DNA of 6,815 bases from DATGQT01 sp033720695 (lineage in GTDB: Bacteria; Bacteroidota; Rhodothermia; Rhodothermales; Rubricoccaceae), in contig JAWWCA010000193.1 in NCBI GenBank assembly GCA_033720695.1, forward strand, positions 1 through 6,815, given 5' to 3'. Below are positions 5,937-6,815 of this stretch, one piece after another. The notes beneath the pieces were generated by a model, which saw only the letters and a program-made list of their open reading frames with translations, searched no databases and was not told the origin of the DNA. Position numbers and translations under genes: made by a program. Positions within the stretch are counted from its first letter, which is position 1. Each line of letters begins with the position of its first letter.

Positions 5937-6815
5937 ATGCGTCCCCTCCGCTACGCCTCCACCCTCCTCCTCTTCGCTCTCGGCGCCGCAGCCTCTTCGG
6001 CGCCCGCCGCGTCCCAGACCGCACCCCGAGGTTTCGCCACCCCCTACGGAACGGACTTCGACGGACGCGCGGGCGTGGCCGTCTCCCGTGCCGCGGACGG
6101 CGGGGGCCCGGGCGCCCTCGACCCCTCCTTCGGCACCGACGGCATCGCCAGCTTTGCTGCCCCCGAGGCAGGCGGGCTCGCCGTCCAGCCCGACGGGAAG
6201 ATCCTCACCGCCGGCCGGTTCATCGGGCAGGCCGCCGTCTTCCGCTTCCTCCCCGACGGCGCGCCCGACCCCGACTTCGGCTCCAATGGGATCGCCCTCG
6301 TCGATCTCGGCGGCTCGCTCGACTTCTTCGGCGCCCTCGCCCTCCAGCCCGACGGGAAAATCGTCGCGGCCGGCTCGAAGTTCCTCACCCCGAACGGCGA
6401 CGGCGATGGGGCCGCGATCGCCCGCTTCCTCCCCGACGGCACGCTCGACGCGGACTTCGGCACGGGCGGCCTCGTCCTCGAGCCGGGCACGCCCCAGAGC
6501 GACACGCCCGACGCCTTCTGGTCCGTGGACCTCCGTCCCGACGGTCGGATCATCGCGGGCGGCCTACGCGGCGTCGTCTTCGCCGGGAGCGAGGACAACG
6601 CGTGCTACGCCGCGCAGTACCTCGCGGACGGGACGCGCGACGCCTCCTTCGGCACCGACGGCCTCGTCTCGGCCGACCCCGCTGCCGACATCTACTGTGG
6701 CGGCGGGACCCTCTTGCCCGACGGCCGCTACGTCCTCTCCGCCGACATCACCAACTTCGAATGGGCGGCCATCCGCCTTCTCGAGGACGGGACGCTCGAT
6801 CCGGCGTTCGGCGCA
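5937..6815 (+). CDS. secreted delta-60-repeat beta-propeller protein, 3' truncated by the window end
   Basis: The frame is open from the ATG at 5937 to the last base (293 residues, no stop). Residues 1-26 look like a Sec signal peptide (RYASTLLLFALGAAASSAPAAS followed by Gln). From about residue 60 a repeat of roughly 55-65 residues recurs, combining 'l.PDGkI.aaG' (83-93, 136-146, 199-209, 259-269) with 'RfLpDGtlD..FGtdG' (59-70, 103-119, 163-179, 227-243, 280-293). This is the delta-60 repeat (DUF5122), which builds beta-propellers in large exported proteins; its biochemical role is not established. The final repeat is cut by the window end, so more repeats and, by analogy with such proteins in this lineage, a type IX sorting domain may follow. 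Both Cys at 223 and 254 fall in loops. No Shine-Dalgarno precedes the start, 45 bp after the lipoprotein stop. Confidence 0.88.
   Translation, partial: MRPLRYASTLLLFALGAAASSAPAASQTAPRGFATPYGTDFDGRAGVAVSRAADGGGPGALDPSFGTDGIASFAAPEAGGLAVQPDGKILTAGRFIGQAAVFRFLPDGAPDPDFGSNGIALVDLGGSLDFFGALALQPDGKIVAAGSKFLTPNGDGDGAAIARFLPDGTLDADFGTGGLVLEPGTPQSDTPDAFWSVDLRPDGRIIAGGLRGVVFAGSEDNACYAAQYLADGTRDASFGTDGLVSADPAADIYCGGGTLLPDGRYVLSADITNFEWAAIRLLEDGTLDPAFGA

Overview
The window is very GC-rich (roughly 70% by eye) and codes almost entirely on the + strand. It reads like a high-GC member of the Bacteroidota/Rhodothermota lineage, of the Rhodothermia or Rubricoccaceae type. This is inferred from the combination of a type IX secretion sorting domain, a giant periplasmic-propeller/Y_Y_Y sensor kinase, a delta-60-repeat protein and the absence of Shine-Dalgarno sequences before the starts. 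No taxonomic marker gene is present, so the assignment is an inference.

Layout. Bases 1-225 are the end of a secreted protein carrying a C-terminal type IX sorting domain. After a 201-bp gap comes a 1305-residue sensor histidine kinase (427-4344): signal peptide, about 14 propeller repeats interrupted by an inserted domain, Y_Y_Y domain, one membrane helix, HisKA_3 and HATPase_c domains, and a proline-rich tail. A 239-bp gap follows, largely filled by a 121-bp element bounded by perfect 13-bp inverted repeats and containing nested hairpins. Then comes a NarL/LuxR-type response regulator (4584-5249), the probable partner of the kinase. After a 138-bp gap lie a 167-residue lipoprotein (5388-5891) and, 45 bp further on, the start of a secreted delta-60-repeat protein (5937 to the end of the window). 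The last two are close enough to be co-transcribed.

How the parts may work together. The kinase would sense an extracytoplasmic signal through its propellers, phosphorylate its own His1061 and pass the phosphate to Asp63 of the regulator, which would bind DNA through its C-terminal helix-turn-helix. The most interesting regulatory signal is a heptamer, CTACCCG, arranged as inverted repeats at three places: over the stop codon of the kinase gene, just after the regulator gene, and 66 bp before the lipoprotein gene. I propose these as binding sites of this regulator, which would make the lipoprotein and the delta-60 protein candidate targets.

No RNA gene, CRISPR array, transposase or complete mobile element is visible. 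The individual gene families are known types; the points worth checking are the CTACCCG sites, the palindromic element, the inserted domain in the sensor and the sharp composition change inside the kinase gene.
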